64,000 nucleotides of DNA from Brugia malayi (Eukaryota; Nematoda; Chromadorea; Rhabditida; Onchocercidae). Shown here in pieces: positions 1 through 12,765 of this stretch (positions are counted from its first letter, which is position 1; each line of letters begins with the position of its first letter). The stretch covers positions 19,464,721 to 19,528,720 of the forward strand of contig NW_025062479.1 of assembly GCF_000002995.4 (NCBI RefSeq), in the 5' to 3' direction. The translations under genes were made by a program, and so were the position numbers. Under the pieces are notes generated by a model that had not been told where the DNA came from, did no database searches, and saw nothing but the letters and a program-made list of their open reading frames with translations.

Positions 1-843
1 TTTTCACATTAATGTATCTTTATGACATTAAACTAATAATGTTTTCTTTAACTAATAAGTCAATAAGCCATTCCATTAGTTTATTGGCTTTGTTGAAATG
101 TTTCCAGAATTTGCCGATATTTTAATGCAGCAGTTGAAATCACCAACTTTATATTTTCTGTTGCCATTTCACTTTACGTTTTTGTTCAAACTGAATGATT
201 TTTTTTATTATCACAAATGAAGTAAGTTAGAAACTCAACAAACAGTTATGGCATAGTGTTTGATATCAGTTTGAATATTACATCAAGTCATTTTAAGATG
301 AGGCAGGAGTTTTTGCTATACCATTTTGTGTTATTTTTTTCCATTCACGAGCTGTTTAGATTGGGCAAAAAAGAGCGTCGGTGCTGTTCATGTGATTTGT
401 CCATAACTTTTTGTATAATTAATGCTTTCAAAATTTGGATGGTTCTATGTCACTCAGAATTACGAAATCATGAATAGTGCTTGCGAAATAAAAGCACTGT
501 CATCAGTAATCTTGAGTTTTCTTATTAGTGTGACCAAAATTGACCTAAATTTTGACCTAAATTCCAAGCTTTTAAGTTAGAGATAAAAACTTTGTTTGAA
601 ATATGTTGAGAAACCTGTTTCAAATGCGACAGCATTTTTGACAGTCATTGTAGCACGCATTTTTGTGAGTGATAAAAAGACCAGAAAGAAAACAATGGGA
701 TCTGGGCGGAATTAATGGCTTGATTTTTTTTTTTTTGAATTGCTTGTTTAATAGGAAGTATTGTAATAATTTTAGTTTACGATTCATAATTTGCTGATGA
801 AATCGTGAAGCAAAGTATGATATTAAGATTGAAAATCTTTCAG
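1..843. other. 5' region of the Tribbles gene; possible first exon
   Basis: No complete gene is seen here. The first clear Tribbles exon (844) begins in phase 1 and has no in-frame Met, so a start exon must lie upstream. One candidate is an ATG at 470 that runs 19 codons plus one base to a GT at 528; its phase fits, but its sequence carries no family signal. Another strong-looking donor (GTGAGT near 671) has no suitable open frame before it. The rest is AT-rich non-coding sequence. Confidence 0.4.
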
Positions 844-3388
844 AGGATAATGGAAATGATGCAAAGAAACGTTCACGAGATGTTGCGGGAAAACACGCTG
901 ACTTTGCCTTATCGGAACTGAGTGACAGTCAGTCAAAAAGTCCAGTTTGTTATGCTAAAGACTCAGAAAAGGTTGGTGATTGACCTCCATTGTGTCAGCA
1001 ATGGGCAGAGTATCATTCTTATAACTACTGTTTGAATTTTTCACTTCTTCCAGAGAAATCGGACATGGCCAGAAGTAAATAACACTGTGGTTTGTGGTTA
1101 TCAGCTAGTTGGTGCTGGAAAAGAATTTGTAGCATATCATATCGAGAAAAAAGTTGTAAAAACTTGTCAGGTCACCACCAATTGCTTATCGAAATGTGTT
1201 TTTATAGTTATTTTAATAGTTAAAGGGAAAAAAAAAATATTTTAATTTAAAAAAAAGCTAAAAAAGTTCGTAGTTTGGACACTTCTCTGTGATACTAGAA
1301 AGTATGTCTAGAAATCCAAATTCCCACAACTCTGCTATAAGTGTGTTTCAGCTAATCGATAATGAACAATATATGAAGCTGTTGACAATCGCAAGTCGTT
1401 TGAATGAGGCCAAGAATTATTGGAAATATGAGGATCTGGAAGAGATGAGGTTTTTATATACTCAAAATAGATACAAAGGAATAAAATTTGTCTAGAACGG
1501 AAGAAGAGACGATGTCAGATTGGGGCAGGAACATTTTAGTTTCTCCATTTCCGTATTTCTTTGGTTTTTAAGGAATATTGAGTTTTACAACATTTATGCA
1601 TCATTTATTGTCTTTTTTCTCAGAGAATTTGTATTGTCCTCTGGAACGGAAGTGTGTACGGATGATAATGGTCAGCGTTTCATGTTTTCCAATTGGCAGT
1701 ATGGCACCCTGCACAGTAAAGTCCAGGCAGGCAAAGTTAAACTTTCGGAAAATGAAGCATTTTCGCTGTTTTCGAAAATTGTTAGAGGAATTGCTTTTTG
1801 TCATGCCTGCGGGATTGTTGTACGTGACGTCAAATTGCGGAAATTCGTCTTCACAGACAAGCAGATGCAAGTTTTTTATCTGTCTTGGGTTCAAAAATTT
1901 CTTTTTCTCCCTTTAATAAATCTTCCGTGTTGAGTGTCCTATTGGGCTTAAGTAGCATAATTTCAGGACACAACTGAGATTGCGAGATATATTTGACGTT
2001 TTTGTTTGTGAGGACATCAAAGATGATCGGTTACGTGATAAGCATAGTTGTCCGGCATATGTTGCTCCTGAAATATTGAAGGATTCTCCTGAATATGCTG
2101 GTCGCCCGGCTGATATTTGGGCACTAGGAGTCTTATTCTATGTTTTATTATTTGGAAGGTTTGTCCGAAATAATTCAGACAGCATAAAGTCCTACTTTGA
2201 TCTCTATCCTAATACCAAGGAAATAGGAGTATGATAAGGTTTATATATTCCATCAAGAAAGCTAACATGATTTCCAGTCTTTCATTAGAAAATGTTTCAG
2301 TTATCCTTTCAATGATGCAACACCTCAAAGATTGTTTTACCGAATTCTGAAGGCAAAATTTAGTATCCCTTCACAGATCCCGATATCACAGACAGGTATA
2401 CATTATTCCTTCATATAGGGGATGTTTTTCGTAACCTAATAGTCTCTTAACAAAATATTTCTGTAGTAAGTGTTTTTAATTTTTTTTTTTTCGGCACATT
2501 TATACCGCTGAATATATATGGTTTACTCGAAACGTCCTGGAAATTAATTTTTGCAGCACGTGCTTTAATTTTTGGCATGTTGCGAAAAGAACCGTCAGAA
2601 CGTCCCACCGCTGAACAACTCCTCTATATACCTTTAGATGAACAATGTTTGGACGAAAGTAATGTTGTGTCATTTCGTTCTATATTACCAGGTACTTAAA
2701 TTGTTAAGCCTGTCAGCGTACGATTTGCAATTCCGGCGATGGTGCCTTAAAATTTTGTTTCTGCTGCTCATTGTGAAATTCATATATGCATACAATTGCT
2801 GAATTTGCTTAAGGTTGGCTGGAAATACCATCTTCTCGTGTTGCACTTCTTGGCGTAATCAGTAATCCAGCTTTTGAATTTGCACGACGAATCATGAAGG
2901 TGATTTTTAATTTCTCAACCAGTTTTTTTTTTTCAAATTATCTGAAAGTCTGTTGTAAATTAACTCAAATTAAATCATTATCATTTATATCTACATTTAT
3001 ATTACTACTTGATTTTTCTCGATCAAGTTTGTTGGAATCATATAATTGAATGATATTTTTAAAATTGTTTAGAGTTGGTCTAGCAAAGTTCTGATTTCAC
3101 ATTATGGCATGAAAAGATTTTAATGATAGTGGTAATAATTTCATTTGCTTTTTGAAGATGAACAACGAAAGCGAAGACCAAGTAGTACCAGCTTTCTCAT
3201 CTGCACTGCGTAACGTTCAACAACATTTACAAATAATGCGCGACATTATAGCTGATTCGTCTTTAACCACAACAATCAATGAAGAGAATGTCGCCGAATC
3301 GCCTCCCTCTCCTTATTCTGCTCCTGTTCTTGCTACGATCACTACTTTTGCTAATAACGCTACTTCTGCTACACCTAGAGCAACATAG
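844..3388 (+). CDS. nipi-3: Tribbles-family pseudokinase (5' end not resolved)
   Basis: Nine exons join in phase: 844-971, 1054-1170, 1274-1449, 1624-1870, 1956-2158, 2301-2395, 2557-2691, 2814-2899 and 3158-3388. Tribbles proteins are kinase-fold scaffolds that recruit the COP1 ubiquitin ligase to substrates. Seen here: the Tribbles catalytic-loop signature VVRDVKLRKFVF, a DKHSCPAYVAPEIL activation segment (matching the family's DKHGCPAYVSPEIL), ADIWALGVLFYVLLFGR, a YPFND segment, and an LRKEPSERPTAEQLL C-lobe end. The metal-binding DFG is replaced and the beta-3 lysine is not evident (ISVF where kinases have a K), as expected for a pseudokinase. The last exon carries DQVVPAF, the place and form of the vertebrate DQ(L/I/V)VP COP1-binding motif. 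C. elegans has one Tribbles, NIPI-3, linked to epidermal immunity; orthology is inferred. Exons 3 and 5 use weak TAG acceptors, so their borders are less certain. The start codon is missing from the model. Confidence 0.87.
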
Positions 3389-3579
3389 TGTTAATGTTTT
3401 TGTTATTTTATATCATGAATCGTTTTACTCGCAAGTTGAGAGGATTTGTCATCTTTGATATCTGGATGAGTCCTATTTTATTTCTGAAATCTTGGAAGTA
3501 ATGAAAATATTTTATTACAGTACATAACTAGGACAAAATTGTTACATTTCAAGTCCTGATTGCAATAGAGAGTACTATC

Positions 3580-3585
3580 AATAAA
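3580..3585 (+). other. Candidate poly(A) signal of the Tribbles gene
   Basis: An AATAAA lies about 190 bases after the Tribbles stop codon, on the coding strand. It is the first good match after the gene. Confidence 0.4.
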
Positions 3586-3672
3586 AGTTAGGTAGGATAC
3601 TGTGCTACTAAAACTAGAGAGGGCTAATTTCGTCCAATTTATTAGTGAAGAGATCGATGGCATAAACGATGT

Positions 3673-3718
3673 TAATTCTCAAAAGCCAAACCTTGCAAGG
3701 TTTGGCTTTTGAGAATTA
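3673..3718. repeat. Perfect 46-base palindrome
   Basis: Two 23-base arms are exact reverse complements with no spacer, centred on TTGCAA at 3695/3696. The arm includes CTCAAAAGCCAAACC. It lies about 285 bases past the Tribbles stop and just after a candidate poly(A) signal. As RNA it would form a long hairpin; as DNA it could extrude a cruciform. It may be a palindromic mobile repeat, a 3' processing hairpin or a small-RNA precursor; the sequence alone cannot decide. Confidence 0.9.
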
Positions 3719-6626
3719 CAGAAATGTAGCTTAAGATTGATAGCGATCATTATATATATTCGTCGCAGCGGCACAAATATTTTATTTATTGGAAAAGAAT
3801 ATTTATAATAATTTTTATATGAAATTTGGAAAATTGGATCTTTCATGTCTTTACTCTTTCCAATTATTAGAATCCTTTGCGGAATGTGTAATGTAAATTT
3901 CCGCGCTGACCTTGAAATTAAAGAATTCATTTATGATCGCTACTTCATGTTTTTAATTCAAAATTGCTTTTTGAGCAAGTCTCATTATTTCTGTGATTGA
4001 ATAGAAATAGCGCTAATCATTTGAGATAAAATTTTCCATTTGAACGGTAGGGTATTTATTTATTGAAATGCAAATTTTACATCTTTGAAATATTTTTTGG
4101 AACGATGCAACTGGACATGAATTCGATATGTATCTTTTCAAGCGAAACTGTACTTATGGGAGAAATTTTTATGCTAAGGAGGTCATATTAAAGTTTTTTA
4201 CTTGGTTGATGATATCAACACAGATGTGATGGAGAATCGCTTTTACATCAGTCACATTCTTCACTATTCCAAGAATTATTTTCTATGATTGTAAGTTGCT
4301 CCGTCTATATTGTTTGAGCAGGTCCTTTTATAGAACTTCAAAATGCAACTGCAGATCTATGCTTTAGCTTGTCACTTTTCGTGTTTATTTCCTTTCTCGC
4401 AGTAGCTGTTCTCTTGGTTTAATACTCAAACTCACATTATCTAATATATATCGCGTGGTCAAAGAATATTTCCTAGGAAAGAATTAAAATCGATCGCACT
4501 GCACTATTTTTTATGTTTCTTCTCACTTCTATATTCGCGAAGATTTTACTAGACAGCACATTTATTAGACATGCTTTAATACATTGTCTAACATGTTGCT
4601 AGAAGAAGCTAGACATCAGCGTGGCCCTTGTAAAAATTCATATCGTAATCTTTGTCTGGTTGTTTATTATTATTGTAGAATATTTTTGTGGCATTTTGTT
4701 TGTTTTTAAAGTTAATTCAGTTATCTTTTTTATGCTCATAACAGTCGTTACTGATAGTATCAATTAGTTACTGCCATCATAGGTCTTGTGATGCTTGGTT
4801 AGTTATTCTTTCATCCTTTATTTTGTGAAATGTTGTGGGATAACAAACAGCGAATTCATAATCGAAAATAGCTTCAGCCGACCTGTGAGAAGAACTTTTG
4901 GATAAAGTTAGGATTGAGAATTTCAATTCATAAGCATAACATGAGAAAGATATAATTTCTTTGAATATGTTAATATAAAGGGGATAAACAAGATTCCAGT
5001 TTCATAATTAACATCTGAATATTTGGTCAGCCATATGGCACACCATACACAAAAGACACGTTTTTTTAAAAGGAAATGAGTTCGACAAATTTAATTCTTC
5101 AGAATCATGTATTGTCACTGACTAAAACAAAACATGATGAATGATTTCTCAGTGTTATAGGAAGCAAAAATGACATGAATACTTTTATCACATGAAAGGA
5201 CTTTTACTACTGCAGTGCTTCAACAATATAGTGTTCTTTCAAACATACTTCCTTCTCCCTATCCTTAAGTGTTTTATACTTACAACTGAATACGTCAAGT
5301 CATTATATGAAGCCATGATATATTGGCTAGTGTCAATAAACCAGTAAATTCGGAACTTTCTCACTCTCATATAATATTAGAACTTCTGTCCATCATAATT
5401 TAAACAAAACTAGCAAAAGAACGTGCAATATTGGGATTGATATATGGTCCTAATGATAGATGTTCCACCCAAACTTCTTCATTTGACTATTTAATCATCT
5501 TGCAAGAGTCGTTAGTTTCTCGTTACTAAGGATTCTTTCAAAGTTTTGCTTTTAAACTTTTAGTCCATCTTAGCTGTGCTCTGCATTTGTTATATATATA
5601 TATATATATATATAGCTATCCATCACTGTTCTTAAATACCAAACGGAATGAAAGCTAATGATGTCCGTGTGGAGCGAAATATGCTTATGAATTTTATAAC
5701 TCTGTCTGCAAAAAATTGTAAACTAATTAAGCGCTTCACTTCAAAAGTGAGAATTTGTAGATGTTTCAAATTTTTATGCTCAATTCCAACTTTCAATTCA
5801 AACCTCTAGATCTGCGGAACTGAACAGACGAAAATTAACCTTTCTTTACTATCAGTAAAATTGGAATTCAAACTCTTTGAATGTCTCAACACCTCTAGTC
5901 TTATTTTAAAACATTTTTATAGTTTCATATTACGTTTCATCAATAACAATTGCCATCTGTTTAGAACATAAGCCAATCTTCATTAATGCCTTTTATCAGC
6001 TGTCATCATTTAGGTTACCAGAACATTATCTGAATCTTTCTTCTAAAAGAAAAGAATGAACATAAAGAACAAATGACTAATGAACATCGCAGAGAGATAA
6101 GTCTAACAACTTAAATTATTCCTATCTTTCCCACTAGCATTACAATTGAGATCTCTATCACCAATCATGGTTCCTTGTAATGAAATTAGCTGGTTGACCT
6201 ACAACATGAGCTTGCTTAACACTCAGTCATCCATAACCCAATATCTACAGTCCATGTCAACAATTCCTGTCTAACCCTTCACCCCATTATCAATAAAGGT
6301 TGTCCTTCCCGGAGATAATAAAGTGCACTTCCCCACTTACTACTCTCGAGACAGAAAAGGAAAGCTGCAACAGACTGTTCTGGTCCTACTTGGCGGATTG
6401 AGATTCAAAAGTGTCGTATCATTCGGGACTCGTCGGTAGTTTTAGGGGGGTCACATTGGTGTTGGGAGAAGGGAAGTGTTCAACCAGATGTGTCTTCAGG
6501 TGTTTACGGACGTGGTGGTACCACTGTTTTCAACCGGTTTTCAACTGTTCATTGAGGAAAGGTGGAAAGTTGCTAGGTACTATGTGTGCACACACCTCCA
6601 TCTCATCGAGTTGTCAGTTAAATTTG

Positions 6627-6639
6627 AAGTTTTTAGGGA
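6627..6639 (+). promoter_or_regulatory. Probable SL trans-splice acceptor of rpl-10
   Basis: A GTTTTTAG acceptor ends at 6636, three bases before the rpl-10 ATG. No 5' coding exon precedes it. In nematodes this arrangement is typical of spliced-leader addition to ribosomal protein mRNAs. It also supports 6640 as the start codon. Confidence 0.6.
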
Positions 6640-7804
6640 ATGGGACGACGACCAGCAAGATGCTACCGTTATATCAAGAATAAGCCATATCCCAAGTCTC
6701 GATTCTGTCGTGGTGTTCCAGATCCGAAAATTCGTATCTTTGATTTGGGCAAAAAGAAAGCTACAGTGGATGAATTCCCATTATGTGTGCATTTAATGTC
6801 CAATGAACGAGAACATCTTTCATCGGAAGCGCTTGAGGTACATCATGTAGCTTGAGATTTGGACATCTGATGGAAGATTGAGAAACTGTCAAAATCGGAT
6901 TCCCGTAATCCCAAGAAACGCTTTTCCCTTATTTTAGTCTTGCCAGTCATATTTTCTTGCTCTTTTGTCATTTGCATGATAAAGCACAAATTGGTTGCAA
7001 GTTTGTTGATAAGACCGTAGAAAAAGTCTGACGTGATATTTCAAAGAGCTTGATTCAAATTTGTAAGTCTTGCATTTTCAGGCAGCTCGTATTTGTGCCA
7101 ATAAATATATGGTAAAGAACTGTGGCAAGGATGGTTTTCATATGCGTGTGCGTAAACATCCATACCATGTTGTACGCATCAATAAAATGTTATCATGTGC
7201 AGGTGCTGACCGCTTGCAAACTGGAATGCGAGGAGCTTTTGGTAAACCTCAGGGCTTAGTAGCACGAGTTGATATTGGTGACATATTAATATCGGTACGA
7301 GTAAAGGAACAGGTTTGTTTTGTTTGCTAAGAAGTTATTTAAAATAATACATTGCTCGACTTTATAATAGACGTCCGAACAGCGTGTTAAGAGTTATTTA
7401 ATGTAAATGAGGAACGGTTCTATGATGTTCTAGTTCAGCAGTGAAATTCAGCGGCTTATTTTTAAATACTAACTTTGCTCAGAAATGTTTTCTGTGATTT
7501 GGCGAAGTCTTTGTCCTGTGTGCAAATTAGTTCCGTGGCTTTCCCATAGTGTAAAAATCCTGAGGAATTGATAGTTGCTAATGTTCAGCACGAAGAGCAT
7601 GCGGTAGAAGCTTTTCGAAGAGCGAAATTCAAGTTTCCTGGGCGTCAGCTTGTTGTGGTATCAAGGAAGTGGGGCTTCACAAAGTGGGACAAAGAGGAAT
7701 ATGAGACAATGCGTGGAGAAGGACGTTTGGTACCAGATGGTGCAACATGCAAACTCGTACGAGAGCATGGTCCGTTATCAAAATGGATTCATAATCCTAT
7801 TTAA
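6640..7804 (+). CDS. rpl-10: 60S ribosomal protein L10 (uL16)
   Basis: Three exons, 6640-6837, 7082-7312 and 7589-7804, join in phase 0 to give exactly 214 aa, the usual length of eukaryotic RPL10. It is the late-joining large-subunit protein near the peptidyl-transferase centre and the P-site tRNA. Seen: the N-terminus [20 protein letters not shown], the [19 protein letters not shown] block, a [18 protein letters not shown] loop, and [12 protein letters not shown] followed by SRKWGFTKW. The C-terminal tail ends HNPI. Start choice is fixed by the conserved MGRRP and the acceptor three bases upstream. An AATAAA follows the stop. The gene converges on the PDZ gene, with only 316 bases between the two stop codons. 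Confidence 0.98.
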
Positions 7805-8120
7805 AAATTGTTAACTATTCTAATGTTTGTTTTTTGAATAAAATATCCGTGGTTTTTTCATTTCTTTTTTTTTTTTTTTTTTTTTTTTCATAATGTGCTA
7901 ATCGGATTTAATCAGAAAATCGTTATCTTTCGCTACAAAAAGTTCTGCAAATTCAAAAAAGATTTTGCCAGCAAAAATGTACCATTAATTATCTCTTGTT
8001 AGGGAAATGTGACTACTGAATTGGACGAATGGAGTTCCATTACAAGGGAGCGGTTGCTTCTTTAGGTGTACCTTGATTTATTGTATGGAATGTATGGATA
8101 GTTTTTCTACACATCAATTT
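7805..8120. other. Convergent 3' spacer between rpl-10 and the PDZ gene
   Basis: A 316-base spacer. It contains a plus-strand AATAAA at 7837-7842 for rpl-10, followed by a long poly-T tract at about 7864-7888. No gene is seen. Confidence 0.7.
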
Positions 8121-11100
8121 TCATTTGTTTTTGTGAACATGTCTGAGCGTTGTTTCATCGTAATCACTGCATATTCCCATTTCCTTCGGTTCTTCCATGG
8201 AGATTCTAATATGTTTTCCGGTTGAAGAATTGGTTTGTTTCATTAAGCTGATCATAGATTTTGGTAATTTTTTACTTCTGAGAATCGTTAGCTGCAAATA
8301 CAGTGCTAAGTGAATGTTGAAAGAATGAAGAAGCAAATTTGATAGAAAAATGTTGGTTTATTGTTAATCTTGGCAGTAAAGACAATTTCTCCATTCGAGG
8401 CTGTCGCTGGTTTGTCCTTATTCGTAACTAAGTGCCTTAATGGTGGTTCATAATATCTAACACTTTCATTACTAGCAAAACTCTAATATTATTTTTTTAA
8501 TCTCGCAAAGCTTACAAACCTGCTTTTGCGCTATTTGTTGCACATCCTCAGGCATTTCAATATGCGTATCATCTTCAACTCCTGCTTGAACCAATATCTG
8601 TATCTAAAAAATTTCCTTTTTTTTGCTACAAAAATGCGAATATAAATAGGAGTCTTCACTTAACGAAAAGGTATTTAAAGATGTTTCTGACTAATTTCAA
8701 GAAAACAACTAGGTGACTGTTTGCGCTTTTAAAAATTTGATCTGGTTTTTGTCAAAATTTCAGAACCTTCTGCAAAACGACGCCGGTGAAACTCTCTTTT
8801 ATTTATAGAAAGGACAGTTGCTTTGATTTCATTCAAACAAAATGGATTTTTACAAAATCTTCCCGAAGCTGTTGTTTAACTCTGCAATTATACCTGTCTC
8901 TTGGTATCAAAACCATGCCTTATCCAAAAGGCTAACATCGTTTTACTTGTAATGTATTCGCCATTCACTTCTCTACAATTTTTGTCAAATTAATTCTTGA
9001 TTCTCTTAATTCTTATTCTCTTAATCAATCTTCTTGTTTAATTATGTTCACTTCCACTCAGTTTAACAATAATTAATCGTCAAGGCATTATTTATTACTA
9101 TCGATTTTAATTTGCGTTGGTTTCATTTGGTAAAACAAATCAGTATGGACTTATATAATCTCCAAAAATGGATCTTTTATAAAGTAATACCTAAGTGGAA
9201 TAGTTATGAGATGTTATCTTATGAGAAATTATCTTGCTAAATCTCACTTACGTAACTGATTTGTCGCTTTGTTTTATTTCATTATTAATTAGCAGTAAGC
9301 AAATGACAAAGTTTTTTTCGCTTATATAATTTACATAATTTAATTTTCACCTTTTTTACGAGGTTGTAGTCTTAACTTTAAGTAGATGGAAAATTACTTA
9401 ATAATATCGCCAGGTCGAAGATGTACAGATGCTAAGCTTCCGGGTATGACGCTTGCCACTTGCAGTTGCTCTTTATTATTGTATTTCACAGATAGGCCAA
9501 GTTCCTGAGTTAGATCCATATCCGGAAATGATTCTATTCGAATTTGCACCTGGAACTTTTTACTGTCAAATGCTGTTCAAATGAACAAAGCACGCTCCAG
9601 GATGTCGTGATTTTTTCCTGAGATTTTTCACCGGAAACAAGAAATATCAGGATATCAGCAGTTTTTATTAAATTTTTATGTGAACTAGAAACCTTATAAA
9701 TATTATGAATAGCCTACCATATATACTTCAACAGCTCGCAATACTTTTAATGAGCTTCCCTTATCAACAGTTAACGTTTCGACGGTAGTTATCACATGTT
9801 TGCAACATGAAAAACCGCACCGTTCCAGCGTAACTCTTGCATTCTAATAAGATAGTAAGCATTCTAATTTAAGAGAATAAGAGTCATCACGATACCTTTC
9901 TCTTTTCCGAAAGAAGTATCAATAAACCAAAGATAGGTAGGCTACACTGAACAATAAAGTCATTTAAATTAATATCAGAAAAAAAAATTTAAATATCAAA
10001 AAAAACGAAATAATTAGCTCCATTTGCAGTAAAAATATACATTTAATAAGTAAATGAAATCTATAATATCATTTTATGAATTCTAATAGTGTACATACTT
10101 TCCCTGGTTTGGAAAGTTGTTTATTCAGATCCTTAACTGTTTGTAATTTTTCGTGATTTATCGCAATGATTTTATCACCCACGCTCACTTGTCCAACTGA
10201 TGAGCCACGTGGCTCCACCAGTGTTACCTGCATTTCAACATGACGTAATTGCAAAAGATGTGTTTGGACAAATGATGTTTGGACGATGTTTGGACGAAAT
10301 ATGTGTTTGGACAAATGAATTCCCGGAAGATAAAAGTAGTAAGCATTTATCTTCAGAACGACGATGATTATCTTACTCTCAAATGTACTCAAAGGAGAGC
10401 CAGCTATAAAGCTTAATGAAAAGACCTCAAAATGTAGTGATATACGCCCGATAATTCATGAATAAAGCATTGTCCAATTTTGAGAGTTACTTTTCTTTTC
10501 ATTTTCACTTAGTCACCCGCTCGTTTATTGCATACTTCAAATTCTTAGGCACTAAGTTCAGTTGTACAACTTTTAGACAGCAAATGCTTTCAGTACCACG
10601 AGCACACCAAAATTTCAGTATTTCCCGCTTTAATCCACTGCCGAGATTGAAGAACAGAATGATATATAACCAATTAACATTCAGTGTTTCACAAGCGATT
10701 TTTTTTAATGATTGAGGAACCTACCCTTAGATCACCTTTGTTGATTCTTAAGCCAAAAGGCTTCTTTAAAATCACTGTAACCTGAAATCGATTATATCAC
10801 CTAAATACTTATTCAATTTGTTAATCCAAATTAAGCCATCATGTTTACTTTAGATAGAGCAGTAAGGTTAATAGTGGATAATAAAGATAAAGTTAATAAG
10901 TAGTCAAATGAAGAAAGTTCAAATGAGTTGTGAAGTAAGCACACCGTTATTTTAGTAGGAAAATTGTTGGCGTTTTTATTTCCTTTGCATGATTTCTGTC
11001 GTAATGATGATCTTGGCATGTTGGTTCTTTCTTAATACATCAATGATGAATAGACCGCTTTACAATGGTCAACAAATAAAACTGAAAACAACGTGCTTAC

Positions 11101-11444
11101 TTATTATTCAGTTATATTTTTAATATTGTCAATGACTCATTCTTCTTTTCCTATAAAACGAACGAAGTGTCAATTTGTATAATTTCATTTTGATTTAATA
11201 TTCTGTGTCAGCGATGAATGTCATAAAGTGTGGTTGTGAAACGAAGATGTAGAATGACTAGTTGATTCCTTTATCGAATTGTTTGTCATTACATTCTTTT
11301 GGCCTTTACAAGTTATAAAAATAAAAACAAAAAGTAGCGTACCAATTCCTTTCGCTTGTGATTCTTCAAGAAAGGTTCCATTAAATCTCGACGATACAAT
11401 ATAGTACTTCCACATATTTTGCGCCAAAATCCGTTGCTTATCAT
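8121..11444 (-). CDS. Nematode protein with two PDZ domains
   Basis: Eight exons join in phase to give 299 aa: 11343-11444, 10725-10781, 10099-10227, 9718-9843, 9398-9549, 8894-8972, 8520-8603 and 8121-8291. PDZ 1 (about residues 35-105) has the carboxylate-loop PFGLRI and the GSSVGQVSVGDKIIAINHEKL core. PDZ 2 (about 138-220) has LGLSV, VIPGSLASVHLRPGDIIKEV and NGEYITSKT. Such proteins bind C-terminal peptides and act as adaptors. There is no signal peptide or membrane segment, so it should be cytoplasmic. The last 56 residues are basic and lack a recognisable domain. The layout recalls nematode two-PDZ proteins expressed in sperm (SMZ type), but I cannot confirm that. Start: the only ATG in the first exon that gives an open frame. 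It is divergent from the HP1-like gene, 1.3 kb apart. Confidence 0.85.
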
Positions 11445-12765
11445 TGTTTCAAAAAGTTAAGCCAATTTTTTTAATTGAATTTTGTTCGGTCCATTAATAA
11501 TTGGATGAATTCAAATATGCAGAAATGGCAGGTAATATGAGTCTCATCTGATGTAATTATTATTTAAATACTAAAATTATCTCTGTTATAGTGGAACAAT
11601 ATGAATGACTACTTGCACTTGATAATAAAATTCACTTCCTTATAGATAAAAGTGGAAATGAAATGACTAACTAACTATTAATTTTATTTCCTTCAATGAA
11701 ACTCTCATAGATTAGTATTTTACGATTACCAGTGATATGAAAGTTTTGCAAGCAGGTCGTTGTATGTTGTTTATGTTTACTTGCTTTCACATTCCTTTTT
11801 ATTCATAGAAACTTGAAAAGGACACTTCTATCAATCAGATATTATTGTTCTCATACCACTAATTCTACAAGTGTCACATTATAGAATTAGTTCTTGAATC
11901 TCTCGCCGCCATTCTGGAAATTTATAAATGTCAACCAATGGAATAACTTAAGTTTATCCTAATTCCTTGCTTCTTGTACAACTAACTCACTAATGTTTCA
12001 TATGACAGACAGATCATACTAATAACACGGAAAAGGTCAACACAAACTGCTGCAACCGCCAATCCCACTATCGCCGTCTCCTCTTGCCTCTCTCACGTTA
12101 CTACACTCTTTTCTTTTTGTTCACGATTTTCTGCAGTGGGGAGGGTGACGCATCATCATTTCGTTTTGGGTAGGTGAGTGTTTCACGTTTGGATATAAGG
12201 GTTCTATGGATAATAGGATTGTCCTATTTATTACATCCAACACTGACAGTCACTTTATTATACTTACGGCAAAAGCGCTCAAATTGCGCCATTTCTTTAA
12301 CAAATACAGTGTGGGAGATCTGGAGACAATTCGTCTTTTACTTAATAGCGCTGTTGTAATTAACGCCGTTTTCGAGCTCTAATTGTTGTTTCGAATATTC
12401 GAGTTGTTTCCTCAAACCTGAGCAAATCATTCATCGTTTGCAAAAGAAACCTTGCTCAGTAGCGCACTTTTGCTAAGAAACTTTCCAACATCTTCCTTTC
12501 TTAATATTTCCATATACCATTTGGCCACAGTCACTAATAAATCATTAGTATTTTCATCATATTCATGACACATTCATCGTCTGCTATCACTTGATGTCTT
12601 TTCAGTACGTAACGCCTAATATTATACCAAAGAATTTATACTTTAAAGATTATATCCTAATTATAAACAGTTTACTCCTTCCTCTTCAGTGCTTTTCCAT
12701 ATATTTTTGCAACTTTCCAAGATAAATCAACTCAATTTGTTTTGGATCGGATCAGCGAATTAATC
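11445..12765. other. Divergent intergenic region (PDZ gene / HP1-like gene)
   Basis: No supported gene. This 1.3-kb stretch separates two genes transcribed away from each other and should hold both promoters. A GC-richer patch lies at about 12040-12180. Confidence 0.55.

Larger units (their letters stand above)
3389..6636. other. Intergenic region before rpl-10
   Basis: AT-rich and without a supported gene. It holds the Tribbles 3' end, the palindrome at 3673-3718 and a (TA)n tract at 5591-5614. From about 6230 to 6636 GC content rises clearly and several overlapping frames are open by chance. This is the likely promoter and outron of rpl-10. Confidence 0.6.

Noticed and set aside
256..477. 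73-codon open frame upstream of Tribbles
   Set aside because: No family signal, low-GC composition and no splice connection to the Tribbles exons.
6411..6796. Overlapping open frames before and across rpl-10 exon 1
   Set aside because: They are other-frame shadows in the GC-rich promoter; the conserved L10 frame starts at 6640.
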